A stretch of 64,000 nucleotides of DNA from Halorubrum sp. CSM-61 (GCF_003781945.1 NZ_RJJW01000001.1:329921-393920); one strand, 5' to 3'; positions 7,230-16,140 are shown, counted from the stretch's first letter. Numbers and translations are program-made. The notes: generated from the letters alone by a model not told the origin.

Positions 7230-7670
7230 TCACTCCGCGTGCGTCGGCGGGACGCCGAGGTCGTCGGGCGAGGCGTCGGTGTCGACGTCGAGGTCTTCGA
7301 ACAGCAGGCGGGCCAGCCGTTCGGCGACCGCGGGACTGACCAGTCCGGCCATCTCCATCGCCTCGCGCTCGTACGCGTCGAGGTCGAGCACGTCGCGGAA
7401 GAACCACGACAGCGCGACGTACGTCTCGTGGAGATCCCCCGCGCGCGCTCGGCCGGCCTCGGTGAGCGTCGCCCCCTCGTACGGCTCGCGATCGACGAGC
7501 CCGTCGGACGCGAGCCGCTGGAGCATCTCCGTCGTCGCCGCCGGGGAGCGGTCGAGCATCCCGGCGATCCGACCGGGCGAGATCGGCGGCGACGCCCGGT
7601 GCTCCGCGATGTACAGCGCGAGGAGGTACCGGGCCGTCCGCGTGGACCCCGGTTCGCCGACGTGCGCCAT
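7230..7670 (-). CDS. DtxR-family metal-dependent transcriptional regulator
   Basis: 146 aa, the length of DtxR/MntR-type repressors without the SH3 domain. An N-terminal winged helix (TARYLLALYIAE, then PGRIAGMLDRSPAATTEMLQRLASDGLVDREPYEGATLTEAG) precedes the metal-binding/dimerisation domain (HETYVALSWFFRDVLDLDAYEREAMEMAGLVSPAVAERLARLL). It should sense Fe(II) or Mn(II). A perfect operator sits 4 bp from its own ATG (7674-7689), so it is probably autoregulated and is the likeliest reader of all TTTAGG-N4-CCTAAA sites here. Confidence 0.9.
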   Translation of the reverse strand: MAHVGEPGSTRTARYLLALYIAEHRASPPISPGRIAGMLDRSPAATTEMLQRLASDGLVDREPYEGATLTEAGRARAGDLHETYVALSWFFRDVLDLDAYEREAMEMAGLVSPAVAERLARLLFEDLDVDTDASPDDLGVPPTHAE

Positions 7671-7673
7671 GGT

Positions 7674-7689
7674 TTTAGGCTACCCTAAA
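7674..7689. promoter_or_regulatory. Iron operator at the DtxR-family gene (autoregulation)
   Basis: Perfect palindrome (TTTAGGCTACCCTAAA), 4 bp upstream of the ATG at 7670. A TATA-like TTTATATTTTT lies just beyond at about 7688-7698. The offset is the same as at the two binding-protein genes. Confidence 0.85.
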
Positions 7690-8002
7690 AATATAAAGTG
7701 GTTACGGATCCAGAGCGCGTGTCAGTAACGCGACCGCTGTCGATATATAAAGAAACGAGATTGTACTAGAAACAGAAAGCTAACCAAACCGAACCGGAAC
7801 GGAAAGCCATCGACGACTGCGGTGGTCCGTCTCGCTTTTCAAATTCCGAGATGATATCGCGCGAATGACCACTATACCGACCGTTTCCAGGTATAGTACC
7901 CCGGAACACAACGCCACAGCTTCAGTGCTCGTCCGACCACTGCCCACGTGTCCGGCCGAATACTTATCAGCGTCTGGTTCGTAGTGTGAAACGATCCATT
8001 TT
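7690..8002. other. Intergenic region, no gene supported
   Basis: About 310 bp between divergent genes. It is AT-richer than the surroundings near 7740-7790 and contains a TATA-like ACTTATCA at about 7968-7975 suited to the gene at 8003. I see no conserved ORF, tRNA or repeat. Confidence 0.5.
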
Positions 8003-8278
8003 ATGTCAGATAAAAGGAACGAACCTGAGAAAACGCCTTCAACCACCGAAGCGGAGCAGCGGGAGGAAGGAGAAGTGGTGGCCAAGGGGTTCATCCGGGT
8101 GGCCGCGGTTTCGATCGTCGCGACCATTTTGGTCGTCGTCGGCCTCCTTCAGGCGACCGGCCTCGTCAGCCTCTTCCCGTTCGGGGAAGAGTGGACCGTC
8201 CAGTGGCTCGTCTTCGTTCTCCTCGGTGTGATACTCGTCTCGGTCGGGCTCTGGAGCTGGAAATCGGAGCCGAACTGA
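8003..8278 (+). CDS. Small two-helix membrane protein
   Basis: 91 aa. A charged N-terminal tail of about 25 residues is followed by two hydrophobic helices (roughly 30-55, VAAVSIVATILVVVGLLQ, and 65-85, WLVFVLLGVILVSVGLW) with a short polar C-end. It is preceded by a plausible TATA box at leaderless distance. I recognise no family; it is probably a real small haloarchaeal membrane protein. Confidence 0.65.
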   Translation: MSDKRNEPEKTPSTTEAEQREEGEVVAKGFIRVAAVSIVATILVVVGLLQATGLVSLFPFGEEWTVQWLVFVLLGVILVSVGLWSWKSEPN

Positions 8279-8384
8279 CTCGATCGCTCGACGTCTCCCT
8301 CTGTGAAGCCCCGTTGCGAACGTCTCGGCCGGTACTACGGTTTGTGACAGAGCTCTCCCGTAGCGCTAGGGCTTCGATGAGATG

Positions 8385-8412
8385 TCGATTCGATATCGCG
8401 GTATGAGATTTA
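8385..8412 (+). repeat. 28-bp inverted repeat, left copy, at the 3' end of rio2
   Basis: This segment and the one at 9380-9407 are inverted copies with 24 of 28 positions identical, sharing the GATATCGC and ATGAGATTTA blocks. They flank rio2. The left copy includes the rio2 stop codon (8410-8412). Confidence 0.6.
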
Positions 8413-9324
8413 TTCGACGCCGAACGCCCGAATCGTCTCGAACGAGCCGTCGGCGACGACGGCCGCGATGGCCTCCGTGTCGGCGTCGCGCGGCACTTCG
8501 TGGGGGTACTTCCGCCCGAAGTACCGGAGGAGATTCTCGACGTCACGTTCGAGGAACTCGCGGGCGTTCTCGTGGTCGACGGGGACCGCCTGCGGCCAGT
8601 CGAAGATCGTGATCCCGCTTTCCGCGACCGCGACGTTGTGCTCGGACATGTCCGCGTGGACCCATCCGAGGTCGTAGGCGGTGACCAGCTCGCGGAGGAC
8701 CAGATCGAGGACGCCGATCGCCTGCTCGGGTTCGAGTTTCGCGCGCGCGAGCTCGACGCCGTCGAACTTGTCCATCACGATGGCGTGGCGGTTGTGATCG
8801 ACCGGCCGCGGCACCGACACGTCGGGGTACAGCGCCTCCATCGCCTCGTACTCGCGCTCGGCCGCCTTGCGCGCGGTGTACAGCCACGAGACGTGGTCCC
8901 GGTCGGCGGTGTACTCGCGTTCGCGGTTCACCTCGCGGAAGTTGGTGTACCCCTCGCGGTGGTACTTCAAGGCGAGCGGCTTGAACGACTGGGCCTCGTA
9001 GACGTCTCCCTCCTTGCCGAACCCCAGGGGCGAGCCCACGCCGTCGATGGTCTCGCGCTCGGAGAAGGTGCGGAGCGCCAGGGCGTCGTACCCCTCGAAG
9101 GTGAGCTGGTACCCCTCGTACTGGATCGTCTTCCGTTCGATCAGCTCGCGGTCGAGACACCGGTCGATCCGGTAGTCGACCTCCTCGCGCGTCAGGTCGG
9201 CGTAGTCGGGGATCTTGTCCCGGCGGACCCACTCGGAGAAGCGCATCCCCTGCTCGACGCCCGAGAGGAGATAGAAGTCCTCGGGGTCGAGCTCGGCCAT
9301 GTCGCCGGCGACGTTTCGAACCAT
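8410..9324 (-). CDS. rio2: RIO-type serine/threonine protein kinase Rio2
   Basis: 304 aa from the ATG at 9324, which gives the usual archaeal Rio2 N-terminus (DPEDFYLLSGVEQGMRF). A winged-helix domain covers about residues 1-90. The RIO kinase domain follows, with a glycine-rich loop (GFGKEGDVYEA), the ATP-anchoring lysine (ALKYHREG), the catalytic loop (WVHADMSEHNVAV) and the metal-binding motif (IFDWPQA). In archaea and eukaryotes Rio2 acts in small-subunit ribosome maturation. An in-frame extension upstream reads through the promoter region and is unlikely to be translated. Confidence 0.93.
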   Translation of the reverse strand: MVRNVAGDMAELDPEDFYLLSGVEQGMRFSEWVRRDKIPDYADLTREEVDYRIDRCLDRELIERKTIQYEGYQLTFEGYDALALRTFSERETIDGVGSPLGFGKEGDVYEAQSFKPLALKYHREGYTNFREVNREREYTADRDHVSWLYTARKAAEREYEAMEALYPDVSVPRPVDHNRHAIVMDKFDGVELARAKLEPEQAIGVLDLVLRELVTAYDLGWVHADMSEHNVAVAESGITIFDWPQAVPVDHENAREFLERDVENLLRYFGRKYPHEVPRDADTEAIAAVVADGSFETIRAFGVE

Positions 9325-9379
9325 ACGCGCCCCTACTCCGGCGATTCCTAAAAGGGACGCGCGTTCGGTGAGCAGTAGA

Positions 9380-9407
9380 TAAATCTCATTATGCGATATC
9401 AAATCGA
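9380..9407 (-). repeat. 28-bp inverted repeat, right copy, upstream of rio2
   Basis: Partner of 8385-8412, with 24 of 28 bases matching as inverted copies. It lies about 55 bp upstream of the rio2 start, so it might be a promoter element. The second copy over the stop codon is not explained by that. Confidence 0.6.
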
Positions 9408-9542
9408 TCGAGAGGCGGTATCGGGCGGTCGCGACTCCCCGAACGCAACCGCTTTCGGCCGGGGCGTCGACGTGGGAGGTATGCACGCGGACGGAGCGCA
9501 GGCGGGAGGAGAGCGGCGAGCGCGGAGTACGGGTGGTCGGCG

Positions 9543-10481
9543 GTGACCGCGCCGGCGGGGGACTGGCGGCTGATCCGCGAGGAGTCGCGGCCGGGACCGA
9601 TGCAGATGGCGCTCGACGAGGTCGCGGCGGAGACGGCGGCCGCCGGCGGCCCGGCCACCGTGCGGACGTACCGGTGGGAGCCGAGCTGTCTCACCCTCGG
9701 GTACCGACAGGACCCGGAGACGGTCGACTGGGCGTTCTGCGAGCGCGAGGGGATCGACGTGACCCGGCGCCAGACCGGCGGCGGCGGGATCTACCACGAC
9801 GCGCGCGGCGACGTCGCATACTCGATCGCGGTCCCGGCCGCCGACGTGCCGGGCGAGCTGCTCGACTGCTATCACCTGCTTTGTGAGCCCGTCCTCGACG
9901 CGTTCGACCGGCTCGGGATCGACGCCGACTACGTCGAGGAGTCGATGCCGGAGCTGTACCACCCCGCCTGCTACCTGCGGGAACTGCATCCGGCACACGA
10001 CGTGGTGGCGGGCGACTCCGGGGATCGCGGCGACTCCGGCGACACCGGCAGCCGCGGCGATCGTCGGAAGATCGCCGGCAACGCCCAGTACCGAAAGCGG
10101 GACGCCGTGATCCAGCACGGTTCGCTGACGTTCTCGGTCGAAGCGGAACGCCATCTCGGAACGTTCGCGGACTCACCGGTGACGCCGACCCAGTTCCGCG
10201 ATCGGGTCGTCGGGATGGACGAGCTCGGCGATATCGATCGAGAGGACGCGGTGGCGGCGGTGGAGGCGGCGCTCGTCGCGTGGGTGGTGGGGGAGGGAAG
10301 CGGTCGCGGGGGCGACGGCGACCGCGAGGGGGGCGACGGAAGCGAGACGGTCGCCCTCGACCGCGACGGCTCGTGGACCGACGCGGAGCTTCGGCGGGCG
10401 AAGGAGCTCGTCGAGACCAAGTACCGGGACGAGGACTGGGTCCGAACGCGTCCCGGGAACGAGGGCGGGGGCGGAGACTGA
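9543..10481 (+). CDS. Lipoate-protein ligase A family protein
   Basis: 312 aa from a GTG start. The biotin/lipoate ligase fold is shown by [12 protein letters not shown], the substrate-loop motif [12 protein letters not shown] and the catalytic-lysine segment [19 protein letters not shown]. It should attach lipoate or octanoate to lipoyl domains or a related acyl carrier. A Gly/Asp/Ser/Arg-rich insertion (about residues 155-175) sits directly before the catalytic lysine and is encoded by short imperfect DNA repeats. A second Gly-rich insertion lies near residue 260. Substrate choice among lipoate, octanoate and biotin cannot be told. Confidence 0.88.
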   Translation: MTAPAGDWRLIREESRPGPMQMALDEVAAETAAAGGPATVRTYRWEPSCLTLGYRQDPETVDWAFCEREGIDVTRRQTGGGGIYHDARGDVAYSIAVPAADVPGELLDCYHLLCEPVLDAFDRLGIDADYVEESMPELYHPACYLRELHPAHDVVAGDSGDRGDSGDTGSRGDRRKIAGNAQYRKRDAVIQHGSLTFSVEAERHLGTFADSPVTPTQFRDRVVGMDELGDIDREDAVAAVEAALVAWVVGEGSGRGGDGDREGGDGSETVALDRDGSWTDAELRRAKELVETKYRDEDWVRTRPGNEGGGGD

Positions 10482-10569
10482 GACGAGCGTCGTCGCGCGG
10501 AGCGATCGCGGACCGACGAGTCGCGACCGGTTTCGAAGGGGCTTTTTCCGGTGCTCGTGTGGAGAGGGT

Positions 10570-11406
10570 ATGAGCCTCAAGGTCGGCGCTCACGTCTCTA
10601 TCGCCGGCGGCGTGGACAACGCGGTCGCGAATCAGGTCGAAGTCGGCGGCAACTGCGGACAGATATTCACCCACTCCCCGCAGGTGTGGCAGGACCCGAA
10701 CATCGGCGACGAGGAGGCCGAGCGGTTCCGCGAGGGCACCGCACGCGACCTGGAGGGGCCGTGGGTGATCCACACTTCGTACCTCGTCAACCTCTGTACG
10801 CCCAAAGAGGGGCTCCGCGAGAAGTCGCTCGACTCGATGCAGAAGGAGGTCAACGCGGCCGATCAGCTCGGCATTCCGTACGTCAACGTCCACCTCGGCG
10901 CGCATACGGGGGCGGGCGTCGAGGGCGGGCTCGACAACGCGGCGTCGGTGATCGACGAGCTCGACGTGCCCGACGGGGTCACGATCCTGATCGAGAGCGA
11001 CGCGGGCGCGGGCACGAAGCTCGGCGGCGAGTTCGAACACCTCGCGGGCGTCATCGACCGCACGGAGACGGACATCGACGTCTGCGTCGACACCGCCCAC
11101 GCGTTCGCGGCCGGTTACGACCTCTCGACGCCCGAGGCGGTCGATCAGACGATCGCGGAGTTCGACGACGTGGTCGGGTTAGAGCACCTGAGGTACGTCC
11201 ACCTCAACGACTCGAAGCACGCCTGCGGCACCCACAAGGACGAGCACGCTCACATCGGCGAGGGCCTCATCGGCGAGGACGGGATGGAGCGGTTCCTCAA
11301 CCACCCGGATCTCTCGGACGTGCCGCTGGCGCTGGAGACGCCGACCGAGGACGGGAAGAGCTTCGCGTGGAACATCGACCGCGTCCGCGAGCTGCGGGCG
11401 GACTGA
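10570..11406 (+). CDS. nfo: Endonuclease IV (AP endonuclease)
   Basis: 278 aa, the usual Nfo length. It is a TIM-barrel AP endonuclease. Visible zinc-ligand segments are [10 protein letters not shown] at the N-terminus, [53 protein letters not shown] and LALETP. It nicks DNA 5' of abasic sites in base-excision repair. It stands alone with its own promoter region. Confidence 0.97.
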   Translation: MSLKVGAHVSIAGGVDNAVANQVEVGGNCGQIFTHSPQVWQDPNIGDEEAERFREGTARDLEGPWVIHTSYLVNLCTPKEGLREKSLDSMQKEVNAADQLGIPYVNVHLGAHTGAGVEGGLDNAASVIDELDVPDGVTILIESDAGAGTKLGGEFEHLAGVIDRTETDIDVCVDTAHAFAAGYDLSTPEAVDQTIAEFDDVVGLEHLRYVHLNDSKHACGTHKDEHAHIGEGLIGEDGMERFLNHPDLSDVPLALETPTEDGKSFAWNIDRVRELRAD

Positions 11407-11521
11407 GGCTCGGGCGAGGCAGAGCGACGCGGGCCGTCACGGGGAGAATCGGCGCGAATCCGTCGCCTCGCTTAAAAGTGTCCGACGCGCCTTTATATAC
11501 TCGGAGCTTCGATCCACGGCT

Positions 11522-12004
11522 ATGACCACCACGAAAGCGCTGCTCATCGGGCAGCGACGCCGGTTGGCCCTCACGATGGTCGGGGGGTTCGCCGGCCTCG
11601 TGGCGCTGGCGCTGGCGGTCGCGGTCATCGCCGACCTCGCGGACATCCGGATCGCGGCGACGGTGACCGATCGACTCATTCCGCTACTGGTGTTCTACGC
11701 CCCGGCGCCGATCGCGGCGGCCGGCGCGTACGCCCGCTGCGGCGGCCCGGCGTGTCTGACGGTTGGGGTCGTTCCGGCCCTCGTGTTCGCCGGCCTCGTG
11801 GTCGTCGGCACCGTGTTCGGCGTTCCCGGCGTCGGGGGCGGCGACGCGCCGCTCGGCGGGGTGACGATGTCGTTTGCGCTCGTCGGGCTGAGCGGGGCGT
11901 TCGTCGGCTACTGCGCCGGGGTCACCGCCGCGCTCCTCGCGGACCTCGCGGGGATGGGTGGGGATGACGACGGCGACGGCGGCAAAACGGACGACGCGGA
12001 GTGA
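11522..12004 (+). CDS. Four-helix haloarchaeal membrane protein (DUF5518-like)
   Basis: 160 aa. Four hydrophobic segments lie at about 18-42, 50-70, 78-100 and 115-140, rich in Gly/Ala, followed by an Asp/Gly-rich cytosolic tail. The pattern resembles haloarchaeal DUF5518-type proteins, but the family assignment is weak. A TATA-like TTTATATAC sits about 30 nt upstream, supporting a leaderless start at 11522. Confidence 0.65.
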   Translation: MTTTKALLIGQRRRLALTMVGGFAGLVALALAVAVIADLADIRIAATVTDRLIPLLVFYAPAPIAAAGAYARCGGPACLTVGVVPALVFAGLVVVGTVFGVPGVGGGDAPLGGVTMSFALVGLSGAFVGYCAGVTAALLADLAGMGGDDDGDGGKTDDAE

Positions 12005-12070
12005 GGCGACGACCGCTCCCGGACGACTGAGTTCCGTACGTTTATTCTCCCCTGCACCGAACGCGGGGGC

Positions 12071-12877
12071 GTGCGACGCTTCTCCGCGGAGTACCTCGAA
12101 CACACCCGCCGCGGGATGTGGACCGACGGCCGGGCAGCCCTCGCTGACCTCGACCTGTCGAACCGCCGCCGCGTCCTCGACGTCGGCTGCGGCACCGGCG
12201 AGCTGACCCGCGTCCTCGACGCGGAGACGGGCCCCGACGCGACCGTGATCGGCGTCGACGCGGACCCGGACCTCCTGCGAGTCGCCCGCGAGGAGACCGG
12301 GCTGCCGTACGTCGTCGGCGACGCGACGCGGCTCCCTCTCCCCGACGACGCCGTCGATCTGGCGGTGTGTCAGGCCCTCCTCATCAACCTCCCCGACCCG
12401 GTCGTCGCGGTCCGGGAGTTCGCGCGGGTCTCCTCGGATCTGGTCGCCGCGATCGAGCCCGACAACGCCGACGTGACGGTCTCCTCGAGCGTCGCGAGCG
12501 AGGAGCGCTTAGAGCGGGAGGCGCGGGGGGCGTATCTCGAGGGGGTCGACACCGACGTGGCGCTCGGCGACCGCGTCCGCGAGGCGTTCGCGGCGGCGGG
12601 GATGGAAGACATTCGGACCCGTCGATACGTCCACGAGAAGCGGGTCGCGGCCCCGTACGCGGAACCGGCGCTGACCGCCGCGGCGCGGAAGGCCTCGGGC
12701 GCGGGGCTGGCCGACCACCGCGAGGAGCTTATCGCGGCGACCTCCGAACGGGAGTACGACGACCTGCGGCGGCGGTGGCGCGAGATGGGGAGAGAAGTGG
12801 TCGGCGAGATCGAGGCGGGCGAGTACGAGCGCGTCGAGCGCGTCCCCTTCGACGTGACCGTGGGACGGGTAATGTGA
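12071..12877 (+). CDS. Class I SAM-dependent methyltransferase
   Basis: 268 aa from a GTG start. Motif I (VLDVGCGTGELT) lies around residues 35-46, motif II around VIGVDADPDLL and the post-II loop at DDAVDLAVCQALLINLPDP, a standard Rossmann methyltransferase of the UbiE/DUF-type class. The C-terminal third has Arg/Glu-rich helices. The substrate is unknown. It ends just before dispersed repeat copy A. Confidence 0.88.
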   Translation: MRRFSAEYLEHTRRGMWTDGRAALADLDLSNRRRVLDVGCGTGELTRVLDAETGPDATVIGVDADPDLLRVAREETGLPYVVGDATRLPLPDDAVDLAVCQALLINLPDPVVAVREFARVSSDLVAAIEPDNADVTVSSSVASEERLEREARGAYLEGVDTDVALGDRVREAFAAAGMEDIRTRRYVHEKRVAAPYAEPALTAAARKASGAGLADHREELIAATSEREYDDLRRRWREMGREVVGEIEAGEYERVERVPFDVTVGRVM

Positions 12878-12895
12878 GTGATAAGCAAACGGCGA

Positions 12896-12950
12896 CGTTG
12901 CGGTGAAGGCCGACATAGCCCCAGTCGCTCGCTTATAAATCGGCGACTGC
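12896..12950 (-). repeat. Degenerate extra head unit of the dispersed repeat (copy A)
   Basis: Contains GCGGTGAAGG, a worn CCCCAGTCGCTCGC junction and TTATAA, repeating the first 60 bp of the main element at about a 60-bp offset. This is the same arrangement as the intact array at 43201-43357, in decayed form. Confidence 0.55.
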
Positions 12951-13236
12951 GGATCGACGGCGACCACCGCCAAAGCCCCAGCCGTGGAGCGGACGCACGC
13001 TCGCTGCGCTCCTCAGTCGCTCGTTTCACTCGCTCCCTGCGGTGCTTACGTCACCTGCGTCCGCTCCACGGCTGCCCCTTTGAGTCCCGCCCCGACCGCA
13101 ACCGTCCCGCGCCTCACGCCTCCCCAGCCTCGTCAGTCACCTCCGCTGCGCTCCGGCGACTGACTCCCTCGCGCGGTGCTCCTCGGCCGCGAAGCGGCCT
13201 CGGAGGCACGCGCCACTGCACCGCTCTTTATAAGCA
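12951..13236 (-). repeat. Dispersed structured repeat, copy A
   Basis: Conserved blocks are CAAAGCCCCAG (12971-12981), CTGCCCCTTTGAGTCCC (13072-13088), GCCTCCCCAGCCTCGTC (13118-13134) and GGAGGCACGCGCC near 13202-13214. Hairpin 1 pairs 12979-12997 with 13056-13074, 19 bp perfect. Hairpin 2 uses GTCAGTC/GACTGAC arms, and hairpin 3 has a GGCCGC-GAA-GCGGCC tip. TTTATAAG closes the right end. It sits between convergent genes. Strand is given as minus because stem mismatches become G/U pairs on that strand. Confidence 0.85.
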
Positions 13237-13311
13237 ATCATTGCTGTCGCCCGCGATCGGTTAAATACCGTATCTCCGCCACCGATCTGCGTTACGTACT
13301 CCCGCACCGAC

Positions 13312-13956
13312 TCACACCATATCGCCGCGCACCGACGCCCCCTCCTGCTCGGCTCGCTGCCGCTTGAGCACGTCCGCGGCCTCGCGGGCCACGTCCTCGT
13401 CGGCGCCGAGCATGCCGAGCGCGGCGGGGAGCGTCGGCATCGCGAGCGAGGCCTCGCGCAGCCGGTCGAACGCCTCCTCGTCGCGGGTGCCGTCGACCCA
13501 CAGACAGACCCCGCGGGGGTCGAGTACCTCCTCGTAGGCGTCGCGGGCGAGCGCGCCCTTCAGGCGCTGGCGCACGTTGTCCTCGAAGCTCGCGTTGCAC
13601 ACTTCGAGGTGGATCGGCTCCTCATCAGCAACGAGCTCGGCCGCGAGACACTTCTCGGGCGCGGCGTACCCGTTGTCGCTCGCGCGCACGCGGTCCGGGT
13701 GCGCCTCGGCCCACTCGGCGCGCACGGAGGTCCCGACCCCCTTGACGCCGTACTCGGACTCGAAGTCGGCGGCCGCCTCGCTGTCACCGCCCATGATCAC
13801 GTCCTTCGTGAGGTAGACGTCGAGCCGCTCGACCGGGTCGAGCCCGAGCGCCACGTCGCCGAAGGCCCACACCTCGCGGACGGGGACCGGCATGGTCTCG
13901 CGTTCGACGCGGTCGACGAGGGTCTCCAGCCGGGCGACGGCCTGCTCGCGGTCCAT
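13312..13956 (-). CDS. Conserved haloarchaeal protein (DUF7095-like)
   Basis: 214 aa, soluble and acidic. The N-terminal segment EVWAFGDVALGLDPVERLDVYLTKDV recalls a nucleotidyltransferase-like fold, though a full catalytic triad is not evident. The middle part carries PEKCLAAELVADEEPIHLEVCNASFEDNVRQRLKGAL. I recall such proteins as conserved across haloarchaea without known function. It is convergent with the methyltransferase, with repeat copy A between them. Confidence 0.7.
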   Translation of the reverse strand: MDREQAVARLETLVDRVERETMPVPVREVWAFGDVALGLDPVERLDVYLTKDVIMGGDSEAAADFESEYGVKGVGTSVRAEWAEAHPDRVRASDNGYAAPEKCLAAELVADEEPIHLEVCNASFEDNVRQRLKGALARDAYEEVLDPRGVCLWVDGTRDEEAFDRLREASLAMPTLPAALGMLGADEDVAREAADVLKRQRAEQEGASVRGDMV

Positions 13957-14059
13957 TGCGAGCCCGTAGGCGAGTCGCGGGCAAACCGGTTTCGCTCGGG
14001 GGCGGGCGGGGAGAGCGGGGCGACCGGAGAGGGTCAGTCGTCGAGGAACGCCCGGAGAG

Positions 14060-15817
14060 TCAGTCGTCGAGGAACGCCCGGATCTCCTCGGGCGATCGCG
14101 CGTTGAGCACGTCCGCCGTTTCGGCCCAGCCGCGTCGGGCGGTGTGGACCCCGTACCGGGCGTTATCGAGCTCGCGGGGCGCGTGCGCGTCGGTGTCGAC
14201 GGCGATCGTCGCGCCCGCGTCGATCGCGGCCCGGACCGTGTCGCCGTCGGCGTCGAGCCGGGCCGGGTTCGCGTTCACCTCGATCGCGGTGCCCGCGGCC
14301 GCGGCCGCCTCGACCACGGCCTCCACGTCGGGCGCGATACCGGGCCGGCTGTTGATGATCCGGCCGGTCGGGTGGCCGAGCACGTCGACGTGCGGGTGTT
14401 CGACCGCCCGGATCAGCCGCTCCGTGGCGGCGTCGGCGTCCTGCCCCAGCGCCGAGTGCGGCGAGGCGACGACGATGTCGAGGTCGGCGAGCGTCTCGTC
14501 GTCGGTGGTGATCGCTCCCTCGGCGTCGATGTTGGCCTCGACGCCGTGGAGGACGTCGACGCCGGCCGACGCCTCCGCAGCCGCCTCCGCGACCGCGTCG
14601 GCCTGCGCCGCGATCTCGGCCTCGTCGAGCCCGGTGTTACCGAAGATCCCCGGCCCGTCGGCGTGGTCGGTGACCGCGTGCACGTCGTACCCGCGCTCCG
14701 CGGCCGCCTCGATCATCTCGGCGATCGAGAACCCGCCGTCCGACCAGTCGGTGTGGGTGTGGAGATCGCCGCGGAGCTCCTCGGTCTCCACGAGGTCGGG
14801 GAGGTCGCCCGCCGCGGCAGCCGCGACCTCGCCGTTGTCCTCGCGGAGTTCGGGCGGTACGGGGTCCATGTCGAGCGCCTCGTAGACGCCGTCCTCGGTC
14901 TCGCCCGCGACGCGCTCGCCGACGCGCTGGCCCGCGTCGGGGTCGTCGACGCCGCTCACGTCGAACAGCCCGTACTCGTTGAGCTTCAGGTCCCGGTCGA
15001 TCGCTCGGTTGCGGACCGCCACGTTGTGCGCGCGCGAGCCGGTGAAGTACTGGAGCGCGGCGCCGAACTCCTCGCCGTCCACGATCCGGAGGTCCACCCG
15101 GGTGCCGCTCGCGCGGACGCTGGCCTTCCCGGTGCCGGCCTCGATCGTCGCGTCGGCCTCGGGCCACTCCGTGAACGCCTCCACGATCGGCTCGCGCGCC
15201 TCGCTGGCGACGAGCAGATCGATATCGCCGATGGTGTCCTTCCAGCGTCGGATCGAGCCGCAGACCTCGACCGACGCGACCGCGTCGAGGTCGTCGAGGT
15301 AGGCGAGCGCGGCGTCCGCCACCGGCCGGGCGTCGCCGAGGCGGGTGCGCTTCCGCGCCTCGCGCGCGAACGGGATGTTGTCGAGGATGTTCTCCTCGGT
15401 CTTGGCGCCGAACCCCGAGACCTCCCGGATCTCGCCGGCCTCGGCCGCCGCCTCCAGTTCGTCGAGGGTGGTGATCCCGAGCGCCTCGTAGAGGCTGCCG
15501 ACCGTCTTCGGGCCGACGCCCTCGACCGCGGTGAGCGCCTCGATTTCGGCGGGCAGCTCCGAGCGGAGTTCCTCCAGCTCCTCGATCTCGCCGGTCTCGA
15601 AGTACTCGACGATCTTCGCGGCGATCGCGTCGCCGACGCGGTCGATCTCGGCGACCGCGTCCTCTCCCTCCCCCGCGAGGTTCTCGATCGGCGCGGTGTG
15701 CTCGCGGACGTTCTCCGCGGCGCGGCGGTAGGCGGTCGGCTTGTACTCGACGCCGGTCGCTTCGAGCCGGTCGGCGAACTCCTCCAAGAGACCGGCGACC
15801 TCGTCGTTGCGGCTCAT
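14060..15817 (-). CDS. polX: DNA polymerase/3'-5' exonuclease PolX
   Basis: 585 aa from the ATG at 15817 (MSRNDEVAGLLEEFADRLE), the expected family length. The N-terminal helix-hairpin-helix regions (TAVEGVGPKTVGSLYEAL, REVSGFGAKTEENIL) are followed by the polymerase X palm with the catalytic pair IGDIDLLV and VDLRI. A C-terminal PHP nuclease domain begins GDLHTHTDWSDGGFSI and contains AVTDHADGPGIFGN and DTDAHAPRELDN. It is a gap-filling repair polymerase with exonuclease. A long in-frame upstream extension reads through repeat copy B and is spurious. Confidence 0.95.
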   Translation of the reverse strand: MSRNDEVAGLLEEFADRLEATGVEYKPTAYRRAAENVREHTAPIENLAGEGEDAVAEIDRVGDAIAAKIVEYFETGEIEELEELRSELPAEIEALTAVEGVGPKTVGSLYEALGITTLDELEAAAEAGEIREVSGFGAKTEENILDNIPFAREARKRTRLGDARPVADAALAYLDDLDAVASVEVCGSIRRWKDTIGDIDLLVASEAREPIVEAFTEWPEADATIEAGTGKASVRASGTRVDLRIVDGEEFGAALQYFTGSRAHNVAVRNRAIDRDLKLNEYGLFDVSGVDDPDAGQRVGERVAGETEDGVYEALDMDPVPPELREDNGEVAAAAAGDLPDLVETEELRGDLHTHTDWSDGGFSIAEMIEAAAERGYDVHAVTDHADGPGIFGNTGLDEAEIAAQADAVAEAAAEASAGVDVLHGVEANIDAEGAITTDDETLADLDIVVASPHSALGQDADAATERLIRAVEHPHVDVLGHPTGRIINSRPGIAPDVEAVVEAAAAAGTAIEVNANPARLDADGDTVRAAIDAGATIAVDTDAHAPRELDNARYGVHTARRGWAETADVLNARSPEEIRAFLDD

Positions 15818-15842
15818 TACGTGGGGGTTCGGCCGGACGGTA

Positions 15843-16140
15843 CTAATAAGCGGTTGACGACGGATCGATGGCGAACACCGCCAAAGCCCCAGCCGCGAGG
15901 ACTCGCGCGGCTCGCTGCGCGCTTCGGTCGCTCGCGTTGCTCGCTCCCTGCAGTGCTTCCGTCGCCGTGCTTCGTCCTCGCGACTGCCCCTTTGAGTCCC
16001 GCCCCGCACAGCACCGCACCTCACGCCTCCCCAGCCTCGTCGCTGGCGGCTGTCGCCGCCAGCGACTCCCTCGCGCGGTGCTCCTCGCGCCCTTATCAGG
16101 GCGCTCGGAGGCACGCGCCACCGCGGTAGTATTTATAAAT
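15843..16140 (-). repeat. Dispersed structured repeat, copy B
   Basis: Same block order as copy A: CAAAG at 15882, CTGCCCCTTTGAGTCCC at 15984-16000. Hairpin 2 (16039-16066) is a perfect 12-bp stem with a 4-nt TGTC loop. Hairpin 3 has a GCGCCC/GGGCGC tip around TTATCA. Hairpin 1 has one C/A mismatch on the + strand (G/U on the - strand). ATTTATAAAT bounds the right end. It lies between the divergent polX and Yip1-like genes. Confidence 0.85.

Noticed and set aside
15818-16114. N-terminal extension of PolX, and similar extensions of the VOC protein and MFS carrier, running through the dispersed repeat
   Set aside because: The extra residues are just the translated repeat (RLGLWRC or CPFES-type phrases seen at every copy). 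Internal starts at 15817, 21834 and 22289 give family-typical N-termini.
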